Shown: in pieces, positions 27,325 to 35,287 of the stretch
How the letters are laid out: each line of letters begins with the position of its first letter
How positions within the stretch are numbered: the stretch's first letter is position 1
NCBI GenBank assembly: GCA_964484125.1
Contig: CAZAEK010000012.1
Span: 1 to 52,248, forward strand
From: DSSM01 sp964484125
Lineage (GTDB): Bacteria > Bacteroidota > Ignavibacteria > Tepidaquicellales > Tepidaquicellaceae
DNA: 52,248 nucleotides
Reading direction: 5' to 3'
The notes under the pieces: generated by a model
Database searches by the model: none
The model's input: only the letters and a program-made list of their open reading frames with translations
What the model was told of the DNA's origin: nothing
Translations under genes and position numbers: made by a program

Positions 27325-29245
27325 AATCCCACGTAATTGAGAAACGGGCAAGTGCATTTGCAAGACCACCGCGGTTATCAAATGGAAATATTGAAGTAGT
27401 GTAATTTAGTTTATTAAAGAGATTTGCAAAAGTGAATGCTACGTTTGCTTTTCCGATTCTGCCTGCCACATAAAAATCCATATTGAAATAATCAATTTCA
27501 GGGTTACTTTCAGAATAACTGAAAGTTAAAGTTGCTGAATTATATGACGGAGGTTTCCATTTTGGCATATACTTAATATTAAAGCCCGTTCTGAAATCAA
27601 GATGGTTATCAAAAAGCAGGTTATGGTAGTATATATCTGATTTGAAAATATAATCAGGCATAAATGAAAGTGATGAAGTTTCGAAGCTAAAATTTCCGTT
27701 AAAATATTTAGTACGGAAACCCGCAGAGGTTGAAAAAGCTTTTGCGAAATTAATATCGCCGTCTGTAATATAATTATAAAGTTTTAGGTCAAAATAAACC
27801 GGATTATATGACAGTGATATTCCTTTACTGAAATAACAATCAACATAAGGAGTTGGGGCAGGAGAATTAACAAGAGAATATTCAACAGCATATTGGGGAA
27901 TATTTCTGTAGAAATAATAATTTATTCCTGAATAGAATTTAATGAAATCCGATTCGTTCAATCTGGCGGTGTAATCTGCTTCTGCAAATGAAAATAAATT
28001 ATTATTACCCCCTGAATTTTCTCCCCTTATGCCAGCTGAAAAATTAAAATTATTAAAACCGGCATTCAGTCTCGAATAAAGCGCAAATGGTTCTCTGGTA
28101 CTGTTTTCAACTGAACTGATTACATTATTTTTGTAAATATAGACAGAAGATTTATTTTGAGGGATAAATGAGAAATTAGTTCCGACGAGAATATTTATGT
28201 TTGCGTTTTTTGACTTATCTATAAAAAAATATTGCCTGGCATCAAAAGAATACACAATTGTATGAAGGTTTGTGAAGTATTTTGAAGTGTCCGGCAGAAG
28301 GTTTTTTTCACCGAAGCGATATTCTCTGAAATAATTCTGCGCTGAAAGGTTTATATCAGTTAAAAGTGTCTTTAAAGAAGGCGGAATTAATTTAATGTTC
28401 AGGTTAAGGAATAAATTATTATTCTTATCATATAAATCTGTTGAGACTACTCTTGCAAATATCGGGTCGAGTAGAGTATCAGAAGTGGAATTGTTTAATC
28501 CATCATTGAGACTTCGTTCGAGTTTAGCATAATTAAAATCAAATTTAAAATTCAGACTTTTTGATACATACCAGTTAACCCTGGTTCTGAACCGCCATAG
28601 ACTCATATCTGAGTTCTGATAGGCGCCCTCGTAACCATTATTGCCAAGTCCGAATAAGACATTTACTTTTCTTGAAAGAGGGAAGTTGAAATAGAAATCA
28701 CCATATAATGCATCATTTCTATCCTGAGTGTAACGGAGTTGGGCTGAAAGATAGGGCAGGTAATTATCTTTTGAAATTATATTAATGATTTTATTATTAA
28801 CGGAATAACCATAAACCGGAGATGAGATTTCAGAAATTTCCTCAATCTCAGAAATTTCATTAACCGAAAAATTCTCAATATCTGTAAATGAATTAAAATT
28901 GCTGAGCTGAATACCATCTTTAAATATGCTTATCCCTGAATTCAGATACCCTGACTGGAAATCTGAAATCACAGTCAGTCCGCCATAGCCGGTGTAGTTT
29001 ATCAGATATCCCGGTTTTTCGAAGAGTATTTCGGCAAGATTTCTTTTATCGTTCCAGATCCAGTCATTGATGTCTGAAGTATCTGAAGTAATATTAAGCA
29101 GGTAAGATTTTTTAATTCTGAAAATATCATAATCTGCAGTTTTAATTGAATCAGCAACGCGTAAAGAATCTTTGGTGCTTCTTTGAGCTAAAAGGTGGGG
29201 AGAAAAAAAGAAAAGAAGTACAACAAGAATAGTGAGTTTATTCAA
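27314..29245 (-). CDS. Outer-membrane beta-barrel protein with TonB-receptor-like plug
   Basis: A 643-residue exported protein that appears to start at a TTG 11 bases after phoU stops. Residues 1-20 form a signal peptide ending in LLAQ. A plug-like domain follows (about 55-165): ISIFKDGIQLSNF and YGYSVNNKIINIISKD match the conserved endings of TonB-receptor plugs. The rest is a barrel of alternating short strands, many ending in aromatic residues, and the last residues are SITWDFKY. No carboxypeptidase-like domain or clear TonB box is visible, and the size is smaller than most SusC-like receptors, so transport by TonB is unproven. The gene follows phoU, but any link to phosphate uptake is only by position. 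Confidence 0.72.
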   Translation of the reverse strand: MNKLTILVVLLFFFSPHLLAQRSTKDSLRVADSIKTADYDIFRIKKSYLLNITSDTSDINDWIWNDKRNLAEILFEKPGYLINYTGYGGLTVISDFQSGYLNSGISIFKDGIQLSNFNSFTDIENFSVNEISEIEEISEISSPVYGYSVNNKIINIISKDNYLPYLSAQLRYTQDRNDALYGDFYFNFPLSRKVNVLFGLGNNGYEGAYQNSDMSLWRFRTRVNWYVSKSLNFKFDFNYAKLERSLNDGLNNSTSDTLLDPIFARVVSTDLYDKNNNLFLNLNIKLIPPSLKTLLTDINLSAQNYFREYRFGEKNLLPDTSKYFTNLHTIVYSFDARQYFFIDKSKNANINILVGTNFSFIPQNKSSVYIYKNNVISSVENSTREPFALYSRLNAGFNNFNFSAGIRGENSGGNNNLFSFAEADYTARLNESDFIKFYSGINYYFYRNIPQYAVEYSLVNSPAPTPYVDCYFSKGISLSYNPVYFDLKLYNYITDGDINFAKAFSTSAGFRTKYFNGNFSFETSSLSFMPDYIFKSDIYYHNLLFDNHLDFRTGFNIKYMPKWKPPSYNSATLTFSYSESNPEIDYFNMDFYVAGRIGKANVAFTFANLFNKLNYTTSIFPFDNRGGLANALARFSITWDFKY

Positions 29246-29256
29246 TTTTAAAAAAA

Positions 29257-29949
29257 TTATACAGTCAAATCCGGTTTAGAATCAAGATCTCCGAGATTTT
29301 TTCTGTGCTTAATTATTTTTGACTCCCACAGAAAGATAACTTCTTCAGCTATATTTGTGCAATGGTCGGAAAGTCTCTCATAATTTCGTGCTATTGAAAC
29401 AATCAGACTGCATGGTTTAATTAGTTCTTTATTGTTCATCATTTCATTTATACAGAGGTCAAATATTTCCCAATCGAGTTTATCAATGATAGAATCAGAT
29501 TTGATAACACTGTAACTCATTTCCGGGTCATTATTAACAAATGAATCAAGTGTGCATTTGAGGATTTTCTGTGTTTTTACAGCCATTTCCCCGACTTTGA
29601 GTCTTTTCATCAGGTCAATATGCTCTTTGAGTGAATTAACTCTTTCAGCAATATTTACAGCTATATCACCCATTCTTTCAAGATCCTTATTTATAGACAG
29701 GGAAGCCATAATCAATCTAAGGTCAACAGCGACTGGCTGAGTCAGGGCAAAAATTTTCTGACAGTGTCTTTCGATTTTAACATCAAATTTATCAACTTTA
29801 TCGTCTCGTTCAATTACTATTTTGGAATACTCTTCATTACCTTCAAAAAGAGCTTTCGTTGCAAATTCAACCTGTTCCTCTACAAGAGTTCCCATTTTAA
29901 TAATGCGGGTTCTCAGTTGCTCAAGTTCTTCTTCTAAGTATTGATACAT
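29257..29949 (-). CDS. phoU: Phosphate regulator PhoU
   Basis: A 230-residue all-helical protein made of two similar three-helix bundles. The characteristic metal-binding signatures are present: ERDDKVDKFDVKIERHCQ in the first half and MGDIAVNIAERV, with LSDHCTNIAEEV in the second. PhoU normally contacts the Pst transporter and the PhoR-type kinase and dampens the phosphate response. PstB lies 56 bases upstream. No phosphate sensor kinase or pstSCA genes occur in this run. Confidence 0.93.
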   Translation of the reverse strand: MYQYLEEELEQLRTRIIKMGTLVEEQVEFATKALFEGNEEYSKIVIERDDKVDKFDVKIERHCQKIFALTQPVAVDLRLIMASLSINKDLERMGDIAVNIAERVNSLKEHIDLMKRLKVGEMAVKTQKILKCTLDSFVNNDPEMSYSVIKSDSIIDKLDWEIFDLCINEMMNNKELIKPCSLIVSIARNYERLSDHCTNIAEEVIFLWESKIIKHRKNLGDLDSKPDLTV

Positions 29950-30005
29950 GGTTTTTATTTTTAATTAAAGTTAGTAACTGTAAATGAAATATAAAACATT
30001 AAATT

Positions 30006-30764
30006 TTAGCCGAATTTCCCTGAGATATAATTCTGTGTCTCTGTTTTATCAGGCGCAGTAAAGATTTTTCTTGTACGTCCGTTTTCTATTAAATAACCGT
30101 TATAGAAAAATGCAGTATAATCGCTGGCTCTTGCGGCTTGCTGCATATTGTGAGTTACAATAACAATCGTTATAGTTTTCTTTAATTCATAAATAAGCTC
30201 TTCAATTTTAGCGGTAGAAATCGGATCAAGAGCAGAAGCGGGTTCATCCATAAGAATTATTTCAGGTCTTACAGCTAAAGCTCGTGCAATGCAGATACGC
30301 TGTTGCTGCCCCCCTGAAAATCCCGTTGCCATATCTGACAATCTGTCTTTTATTTCGTCCCAGATTGCAGCACGTCTGAGACTATCTTCTACTATCTCAT
30401 CAAGGTCTGCTTTTTTATTTATTCCATTTATTCTCGGACCATAAGCAACATTTTCATATACGGACTTTGGGAATGCATTAGATTTCTGGAATACCATACC
30501 AACTCTTTTTCTTAAAGCAACAACATCAATTCTGTCTTTGTAAATATCGATTCCGTCAATTAAAACATCGCCTTTAACTTTAGTATCAAATATCAGGTCG
30601 TTCATACGGTTCAGCGTCCGCAGGTATGTTGATTTCCCGCAACCGGAAGGTCCGATTAAGGCAGTTATATGATTTTCGGGAATATCAAGCGATACATCAA
30701 AAAGAGCCTGATTTTTGCCATAGAAGAAATCGAGATTCTTCGTAGAAATTTTTACTTCTTTCAA
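30006..30764 (-). CDS. pstB: Phosphate transporter ATP-binding protein PstB
   Basis: A 252-residue ABC ATPase matching PstB over its full length, starting at a TTG; no ATG lies between it and the conserved start. Walker A is GPSGCGKST followed by YLRTLNRMNDL, a PstB-specific run; the signature is FSGGQQQRICIARALA and Walker B is IILMDEPASALDP. The switch His is in IVTHNMQQAARASDYTAFF. PstB energises phosphate uptake through PstA and PstC with the binding protein PstS. In this run it is followed by phoU, but preceded by a lolD-like gene, so pstSCA must be elsewhere or lost. Confidence 0.93.
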   Translation of the reverse strand: MKEVKISTKNLDFFYGKNQALFDVSLDIPENHITALIGPSGCGKSTYLRTLNRMNDLIFDTKVKGDVLIDGIDIYKDRIDVVALRKRVGMVFQKSNAFPKSVYENVAYGPRINGINKKADLDEIVEDSLRRAAIWDEIKDRLSDMATGFSGGQQQRICIARALAVRPEIILMDEPASALDPISTAKIEELIYELKKTITIVIVTHNMQQAARASDYTAFFYNGYLIENGRTRKIFTAPDKTETQNYISGKFG

Positions 30765-30833
30765 ATTTTTAAATTATTGTTACTAAGTAAATTACAAAAA
30801 TTAAAAACAAAATTCCGTTATTAAATTGTAAAA

Positions 30834-31508
30834 TTATTCAATTATAACACCATCAGCCATTTTAACAATACGGTCGCAGCTTTGAGCAAATTCTTCGTTG
30901 TGAGTTACAATCACAAAAGTCTGATTGAATTTTTTCCTTAAATCAAAAATTAAATCTATAATAGCGTTTGCGTTTTCAGTATCGAGATTTCCAGTCGGTT
31001 CATCAGCGAGAATAAGTTCGGGAGAATTTATTAAAGCCCTTGCAATAGCGACTCTTTGTGCTTCTCCTCCTGATATTTCAGAGGGTTTATGATTTGCTCT
31101 GTGTTCAATACCGACTTCCCTTAACATCTGCATTGCTTTGGTTTCATCTTTGAAACCCGCAATCATATTAGCTATCAAAACATTCTCAAGACCTGTAAAC
31201 TCCGGCAAGAGGTGATGAAACTGAAATATAAAACCGATTTTTTTTGCACGGAATTCAGCCAGTTTAGACGAATTAAGATTAAATATATTATTCCCTTCAA
31301 AAATCATTTCGCCGGAATCCGGTTTATCGAGAGTGCCTATTATATGGAGAAGTGTGCTTTTACCGGCGCCGGATTTACCAACAATAGCGACAATTTCACC
31401 CTTACTGATATTCAGATTTATTCCTTTGAGAACATTAAGTTTATGTTCTTTTGAAATCTGATAAGATTTGGTAATATTTTTTAATTCAACAAAAACGTTT
31501 TTATCCAT
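30834..31508 (-). CDS. lolD: LolD-like lipoprotein-release ABC ATPase
   Basis: A 224-residue ABC ATPase of the MacB/LolD type. Walker A is GKSGAGKST, the signature is ISGGEAQRVAIARAL and Walker B is LILADEPTGNLDTEN. The TGNLD form and the FQFHHLLPEFTGLENVLI Q-loop are typical of LolD. It lies 9 bases after the LolC/E-type permease and probably powers removal of lipoproteins from the inner membrane to the carrier LolA. A general MacB-like exporter role is the alternative; the dedicated permease and length favour LolD. Confidence 0.88.
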   Translation of the reverse strand: MDKNVFVELKNITKSYQISKEHKLNVLKGINLNISKGEIVAIVGKSGAGKSTLLHIIGTLDKPDSGEMIFEGNNIFNLNSSKLAEFRAKKIGFIFQFHHLLPEFTGLENVLIANMIAGFKDETKAMQMLREVGIEHRANHKPSEISGGEAQRVAIARALINSPELILADEPTGNLDTENANAIIDLIFDLRKKFNQTFVIVTHNEEFAQSCDRIVKMADGVIIE

Positions 31509-31517
31509 ATTTAATAT

Positions 31518-32744
31518 TTATTCCCATCTTATTGATTGAACAGAATCCAGTTTTGAAGCTTTTACAGAAGGATAGAGAGCCGCAAGCAGGCAAAGTATAA
31601 GCGCAGCCGCAGGAATAAAAATAAAATCCGTAATGCGAAGCTCAACAGGAAGTGAGTTAATTAAATAAACTGAAGAATCGAGTTTATATATTCCGAAGTA
31701 TTTTTGTAAGAGAGTGATTAATAAACCGAGTCCGGAGCCGGCAAACATTCCGATAAGTCCGACTACCAGACCTTCGAAGAGGAAAATATGTCTTATCACT
31801 TTATCTGAAGCACCCATTGCTTTCAGGATGCCAATATCACGTTTTTTTTCAATAACAGTCATTGTAAGTGAAGCAAGAATATTGAAAGAGGCAACAGCTA
31901 TAATAAGACTCAGAATAATAAATGCAACCCATCTTTCAACCTTTAGAATTGAGTAAAAATCTTTGTGGAGGTCATACCATGTCTGAACCATATATTCATT
32001 GCCGATATTCTTCTGAATTTGTTCTTTTACCTGTTCTGAATAGTTAATATCATCGAGCCGCATTTCAACACCGCTTACTTTATTATCAAGTTTAAATAGC
32101 TTTTGAGCATTTTCAATTGATATATAAGAATATCTTGAATCATATTCCTTGTTTTCAGCATTGAAAATTCCTTTTATAATAAAAGTTTTTGTAACCGGTT
32201 CTAAAAATTGTGTGAGAGCATTTTCAAGACCAGATGGGCTGACAATTGTTAAAGTATCTCCAACGTTGACTTTGAGGCGATATGCGACACTGACTCCAAT
32301 TAAGATACTCCCGATATCTCCGTCGTCGGAGAGGTCAAATTTCCCAAGCAATACAGAATTTTTTAAACCGGATACATTTTCGGATTTTTCAGGGTCAATT
32401 CCTTTAACAAAAATAACCTTGTTAAAACCAGTAGTAATCAGCATTCCTTTATTAAGCGTAAAAGGTGCTATGTATTTTATTCTCGAATCATTTATCTTTG
32501 ACATTATTTCGTCAGGATTTGATAATTTCGAAGTATTCTGCGGTTCTATCCTGATATGAGGGTCGAAACCTACGAGAATATTAGTAACTTTCTGATTAAA
32601 TCCATTAAAAACGCTGAGAACTATAATCATCGCTGCAACACCAATTGTAACGCCTATAACTGAGATTGCTGTAATTATAGTAATCAGATTGATTTTGCGT
32701 TTGGAAAATAAATACCTTCTTGCTATAAAAAATTCTGCTGACAT
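31518..32744 (-). CDS. LolC/LolE-type permease of the lipoprotein-release transporter
   Basis: A 408-residue membrane protein with the four-helix FtsX/LolC layout: TM1 near 25-45 (INLITIITAISVIGVTIGVA), a periplasmic domain of about 200 residues, then three helices in the last 140 residues. The cytoplasmic coupling segment EKKRDIGILKAMGAS after TM2 is characteristic. It is encoded just before the ATPase, with one permease in place of the separate LolC and LolE of Escherichia coli; homodimers or LolF-like forms are known in other bacteria. The surrounding run includes def and fmt, which suits a housekeeping role. Confidence 0.86.
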   Translation of the reverse strand: MSAEFFIARRYLFSKRKINLITIITAISVIGVTIGVAAMIIVLSVFNGFNQKVTNILVGFDPHIRIEPQNTSKLSNPDEIMSKINDSRIKYIAPFTLNKGMLITTGFNKVIFVKGIDPEKSENVSGLKNSVLLGKFDLSDDGDIGSILIGVSVAYRLKVNVGDTLTIVSPSGLENALTQFLEPVTKTFIIKGIFNAENKEYDSRYSYISIENAQKLFKLDNKVSGVEMRLDDINYSEQVKEQIQKNIGNEYMVQTWYDLHKDFYSILKVERWVAFIILSLIIAVASFNILASLTMTVIEKKRDIGILKAMGASDKVIRHIFLFEGLVVGLIGMFAGSGLGLLITLLQKYFGIYKLDSSVYLINSLPVELRITDFIFIPAAALILCLLAALYPSVKASKLDSVQSIRWE

Positions 32745-32750
32745 TTGGTT

Positions 32751-33587
32751 TTATTCATCAAAGACAATCACAGATTCCCTGTACTGCCTGACTTTATTGT
32801 TATCAATTTTCGAAATTAAATATTTTTTTAATTCCTCGGTTTTTTCTTCTATATCATTATCGCTTCTGAGCTTATTAATCTCGTATCTTACGTGCAGCAC
32901 CCTGTTGATAAGCAGGTGTCTTGTGATACCTGCTGGTATTTTATTTTTACTTTCTGAAGCCCTTATTACATCGTGTTTTTTAAACCTCGGGAACTGAACT
33001 ATTACGCCTTTTTTCCTTGTATATTTCATAACATCGCGGATTCTTATTTCTTCTTCTGAGCGGTCGAAAGGATAAATATTAAAATACAGTTTAGTAATCG
33101 AATTAATAATTGTTATAATTTTTTCAAACTGTTTCGGAAGTGTTGCGAGAAAAGTTTTTCCGTCTGAAATATCAGAAACAGCAATGTGATTTATTCCGCT
33201 TTTTAAGGCGGCTTCAGTTTCGGATATTTTTGCACTCCTGTATTTTATTTTTGCAGAATCAAAATATTCAATAAAAACAGAAATCGGAATATTATAAATT
33301 AAATGATTCCAGGTGCGGAGTTTAATTCTTGGATTAGAGTAATCAATAATCTGTGCAATTGCAAGTTTACAACCTATTTCTTCAAGAGAACTAAGCCGGT
33401 TTGCTCCGTCAATTAATATATAATCACCTTTGTACAAGCCGACTATAACAGGGTTCATAAGATATTTGCTTGAGGCAATTCTGTCAAAAATTCGTCTCAT
33501 CCTTTTGGTTTCCGTTGTTTCGTGGAGTTTTATATCAGCGATTCTAAGAAGCTTTAAATCAAAGAACTTCTCTGTAAAATTTATCAT
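32751..33587 (-). CDS. ParB-N-domain protein resembling SerK/SbnI serine kinases
   Basis: A 278-residue protein that is not a chromosome-partition ParB: it has no helix-turn-helix, and the ParB-like fold sits at the N-terminus. The segment ADIKLHETTE puts an HE pair at 22-23, where SerK and SbnI carry the glutamate proposed to activate serine. MNPVIVGLYKGDYILIDGAN with R64 matches the PI-x-V and DGHHR motif of this group. The C-terminal part has IPAGITRHLLINR, similar in feel to the end of SbnI. The family makes O-phosphoserine from free serine using ADP or ATP; that role here is inferred from motifs only. It begins 50 bases after fmt and ends six bases before the LolC/E gene. Confidence 0.6.
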   Translation of the reverse strand: MINFTEKFFDLKLLRIADIKLHETTETKRMRRIFDRIASSKYLMNPVIVGLYKGDYILIDGANRLSSLEEIGCKLAIAQIIDYSNPRIKLRTWNHLIYNIPISVFIEYFDSAKIKYRSAKISETEAALKSGINHIAVSDISDGKTFLATLPKQFEKIITIINSITKLYFNIYPFDRSEEEIRIRDVMKYTRKKGVIVQFPRFKKHDVIRASESKNKIPAGITRHLLINRVLHVRYEINKLRSDNDIEEKTEELKKYLISKIDNNKVRQYRESVIVFDE

Positions 33588-33637
33588 ATAATTATTTAAT
33601 CATAAAATCATATAAAACTATAATTTATCAATTTTAT

Positions 33638-34561
33638 TTAACTGAAAAAATGGAAATAATATGTTTTCAGTCCGTTGATGAAATCTGAAGATGAGATTCT
33701 TTTCTTTCCCTCGAGTTGCAGTTCACAGATTTCAAGAAGATTATCCTGTGTATTTGCGAAAAGTTTGTTCCGTGAAATTAATAATCTGCCGGGGGGATCT
33801 GAAGAACTTTCTGAAGTAAGATTTGACGAAAATATTTTTACCTGTTTGTTTTGGAAGGTTGTAAATGCGGCAGGATATGGCGAGAGTCCTCTGATAAAAT
33901 TAAAAATTTTTTCAGAAGATTGATTCCAGTTTATTCTGCAGTCATTCTTAAAAATCTTGGGAGCTTTGGTTGCAAGCGAGTCATCCTGTGTCTGCAGAGA
34001 ATAGTTACCTGTATTAATTAGTTTCACTGTTTCAAGTACTGCTTCAGAGCCAAGTAAAGCCAGCTTATCGTGAAGCGTACCGGCATTATCTGATAATTCA
34101 ATCGGTATGGATTTCTGTAAAATAATATTCCCTGTGTCAACTTTATCTTGTAAGAAAAAAGTTGTAACTCCGGTTACTTTATCCCCATTTATAATTGCGT
34201 GGTTAATAGGAGCCGCTCCGCGGTATCTTGGAAGAAGAGAAGCGTGAAGATTAAAAGAACCATGTTTAGGAATTGAAAAAACTTCTTTAGGTAAAATTCT
34301 GAACGCTACTACTACAATCAGATCCGGATTTACTGACTTAATTTGCTCAATAAAACTCACGTCTTTGAGGAATTCCGGCTGAAGTATATCTAAACCTTTT
34401 TTCAGAGCGAAGTTTTTAATATCAGAAAACTGCATTTGGAGTCCGCGGCCTTTGGGCTTATCAGGTACAGTTACAACAAAAGGAATTTCGTAATTATTTT
34501 CGAGTAATATATTCAGAGAGGGAACTGCAAACTCAGGCGTTCCCATAAATACGATTCTCAT
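33638..34561 (-). CDS. fmt: Methionyl-tRNA formyltransferase
   Basis: A 307-residue enzyme that formylates initiator Met-tRNA using 10-formyl-tetrahydrofolate. The start is the ATG at 34561, immediately after the def stop; a TTG nine codons upstream lies inside def and would add residues not in the family. Motifs: MRIVFMGTPEFAVP at the N-terminus, HASLLPRYRGAAPI with the catalytic His, GVTTFFLQDKVDTG downstream. The C-terminal OB-like domain (about 200-307) is present and somewhat shortened. It forms an operon with def, the usual pairing of formylation and deformylation. Confidence 0.93.
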   Translation of the reverse strand: MRIVFMGTPEFAVPSLNILLENNYEIPFVVTVPDKPKGRGLQMQFSDIKNFALKKGLDILQPEFLKDVSFIEQIKSVNPDLIVVVAFRILPKEVFSIPKHGSFNLHASLLPRYRGAAPINHAIINGDKVTGVTTFFLQDKVDTGNIILQKSIPIELSDNAGTLHDKLALLGSEAVLETVKLINTGNYSLQTQDDSLATKAPKIFKNDCRINWNQSSEKIFNFIRGLSPYPAAFTTFQNKQVKIFSSNLTSESSSDPPGRLLISRNKLFANTQDNLLEICELQLEGKKRISSSDFINGLKTYYFHFFS

Positions 34562-34562
34562 T

Positions 34563-35123
34563 TTATTTTGAAATACTTTTTGGGTCAAAAAGAGGATATT
34601 CGGTTTCGACTTTTCTGTTTTTTATTTTTTTGAGAAGAGGTTTATTTTTCTTTAAATCTTCTTCGTTTAAATAATCAATAAAAAGTTTTCCGTGAAGATG
34701 GTCAATTTCGTGTTGAATAACCCTCGCCATAAAGCCATCAAATTCGCGTATAATTTCTTTTCCATTTAAATCGAAATATTTAAGGTTAATTTTCTCAGGT
34801 CTCAATACATCACCTCTCAGCGAAGGAAGACTTAAACACCCCTCATTAATGACAGATTCTCCGTATGTATCGAGGATAGAAGGATTAATTAAAACAATTG
34901 GTTTTGTTTTTTTATATTCTTCGATTACAGAAATATCAACCAGAGCAATCTGCAAATCGGAATTTACCTGAGGAGCGGCAAGTCCTATTCCATCAGCATT
35001 GTGCATTGTGTAAAACATATCTTCGATGAAATCAATTGTATTGCCGTTAATATTTTCAACAGGTTTACTGATGCTCCTTAATATATCCAGTCCGTAATAT
35101 GTAATAGGAAGCTGTTTTGGCAT
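34563..35123 (-). CDS. def: Peptide deformylase
   Basis: A 186-residue metalloenzyme that removes the formyl group from new proteins. All three family motifs are present: GIGLAAPQVN near residue 45, EGCLSLP with the metal-binding cysteine near 97, and QHEIDHLHGKLF with the HExxH pair near 140. It is the first gene of an eight-gene run on this strand; the 164-base region between it and the divergent EF-G gene is extremely AT-rich and probably holds the promoters, but I see no clear element. Confidence 0.94.
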   Translation of the reverse strand: MPKQLPITYYGLDILRSISKPVENINGNTIDFIEDMFYTMHNADGIGLAAPQVNSDLQIALVDISVIEEYKKTKPIVLINPSILDTYGESVINEGCLSLPSLRGDVLRPEKINLKYFDLNGKEIIREFDGFMARVIQHEIDHLHGKLFIDYLNEEDLKKNKPLLKKIKNRKVETEYPLFDPKSISK

Positions 35124-35287
35124 AAGTTATATATTAACAATATAATAAACCAATATAATTATTTATGGTTCCATATTACAGTCAAAAAAAAATGGTATCA
35201 TTAAAGGTCTTTAAAAAATAATAATTTAATATTATTTTAATTATTTATATAAATTTTAAAATATTATTACCATTAAGGAGTTAAAAT

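Noticed and set aside
32751..33587. Chromosome-partition ParB
   Set aside because: No helix-turn-helix or CTPase-type motifs, no parA neighbour and no parS-like site nearby.
34588..34588. Upstream TTG start of fmt
   Set aside because: It lies inside def and adds nine residues not found in the family; the ATG at 34561 directly follows the def stop.
35124..35287. Small RNA or gene in the AT-rich spacer between def and EF-G
   Set aside because: Low-complexity AT sequence; the visible palindromes are what such composition gives by chance.
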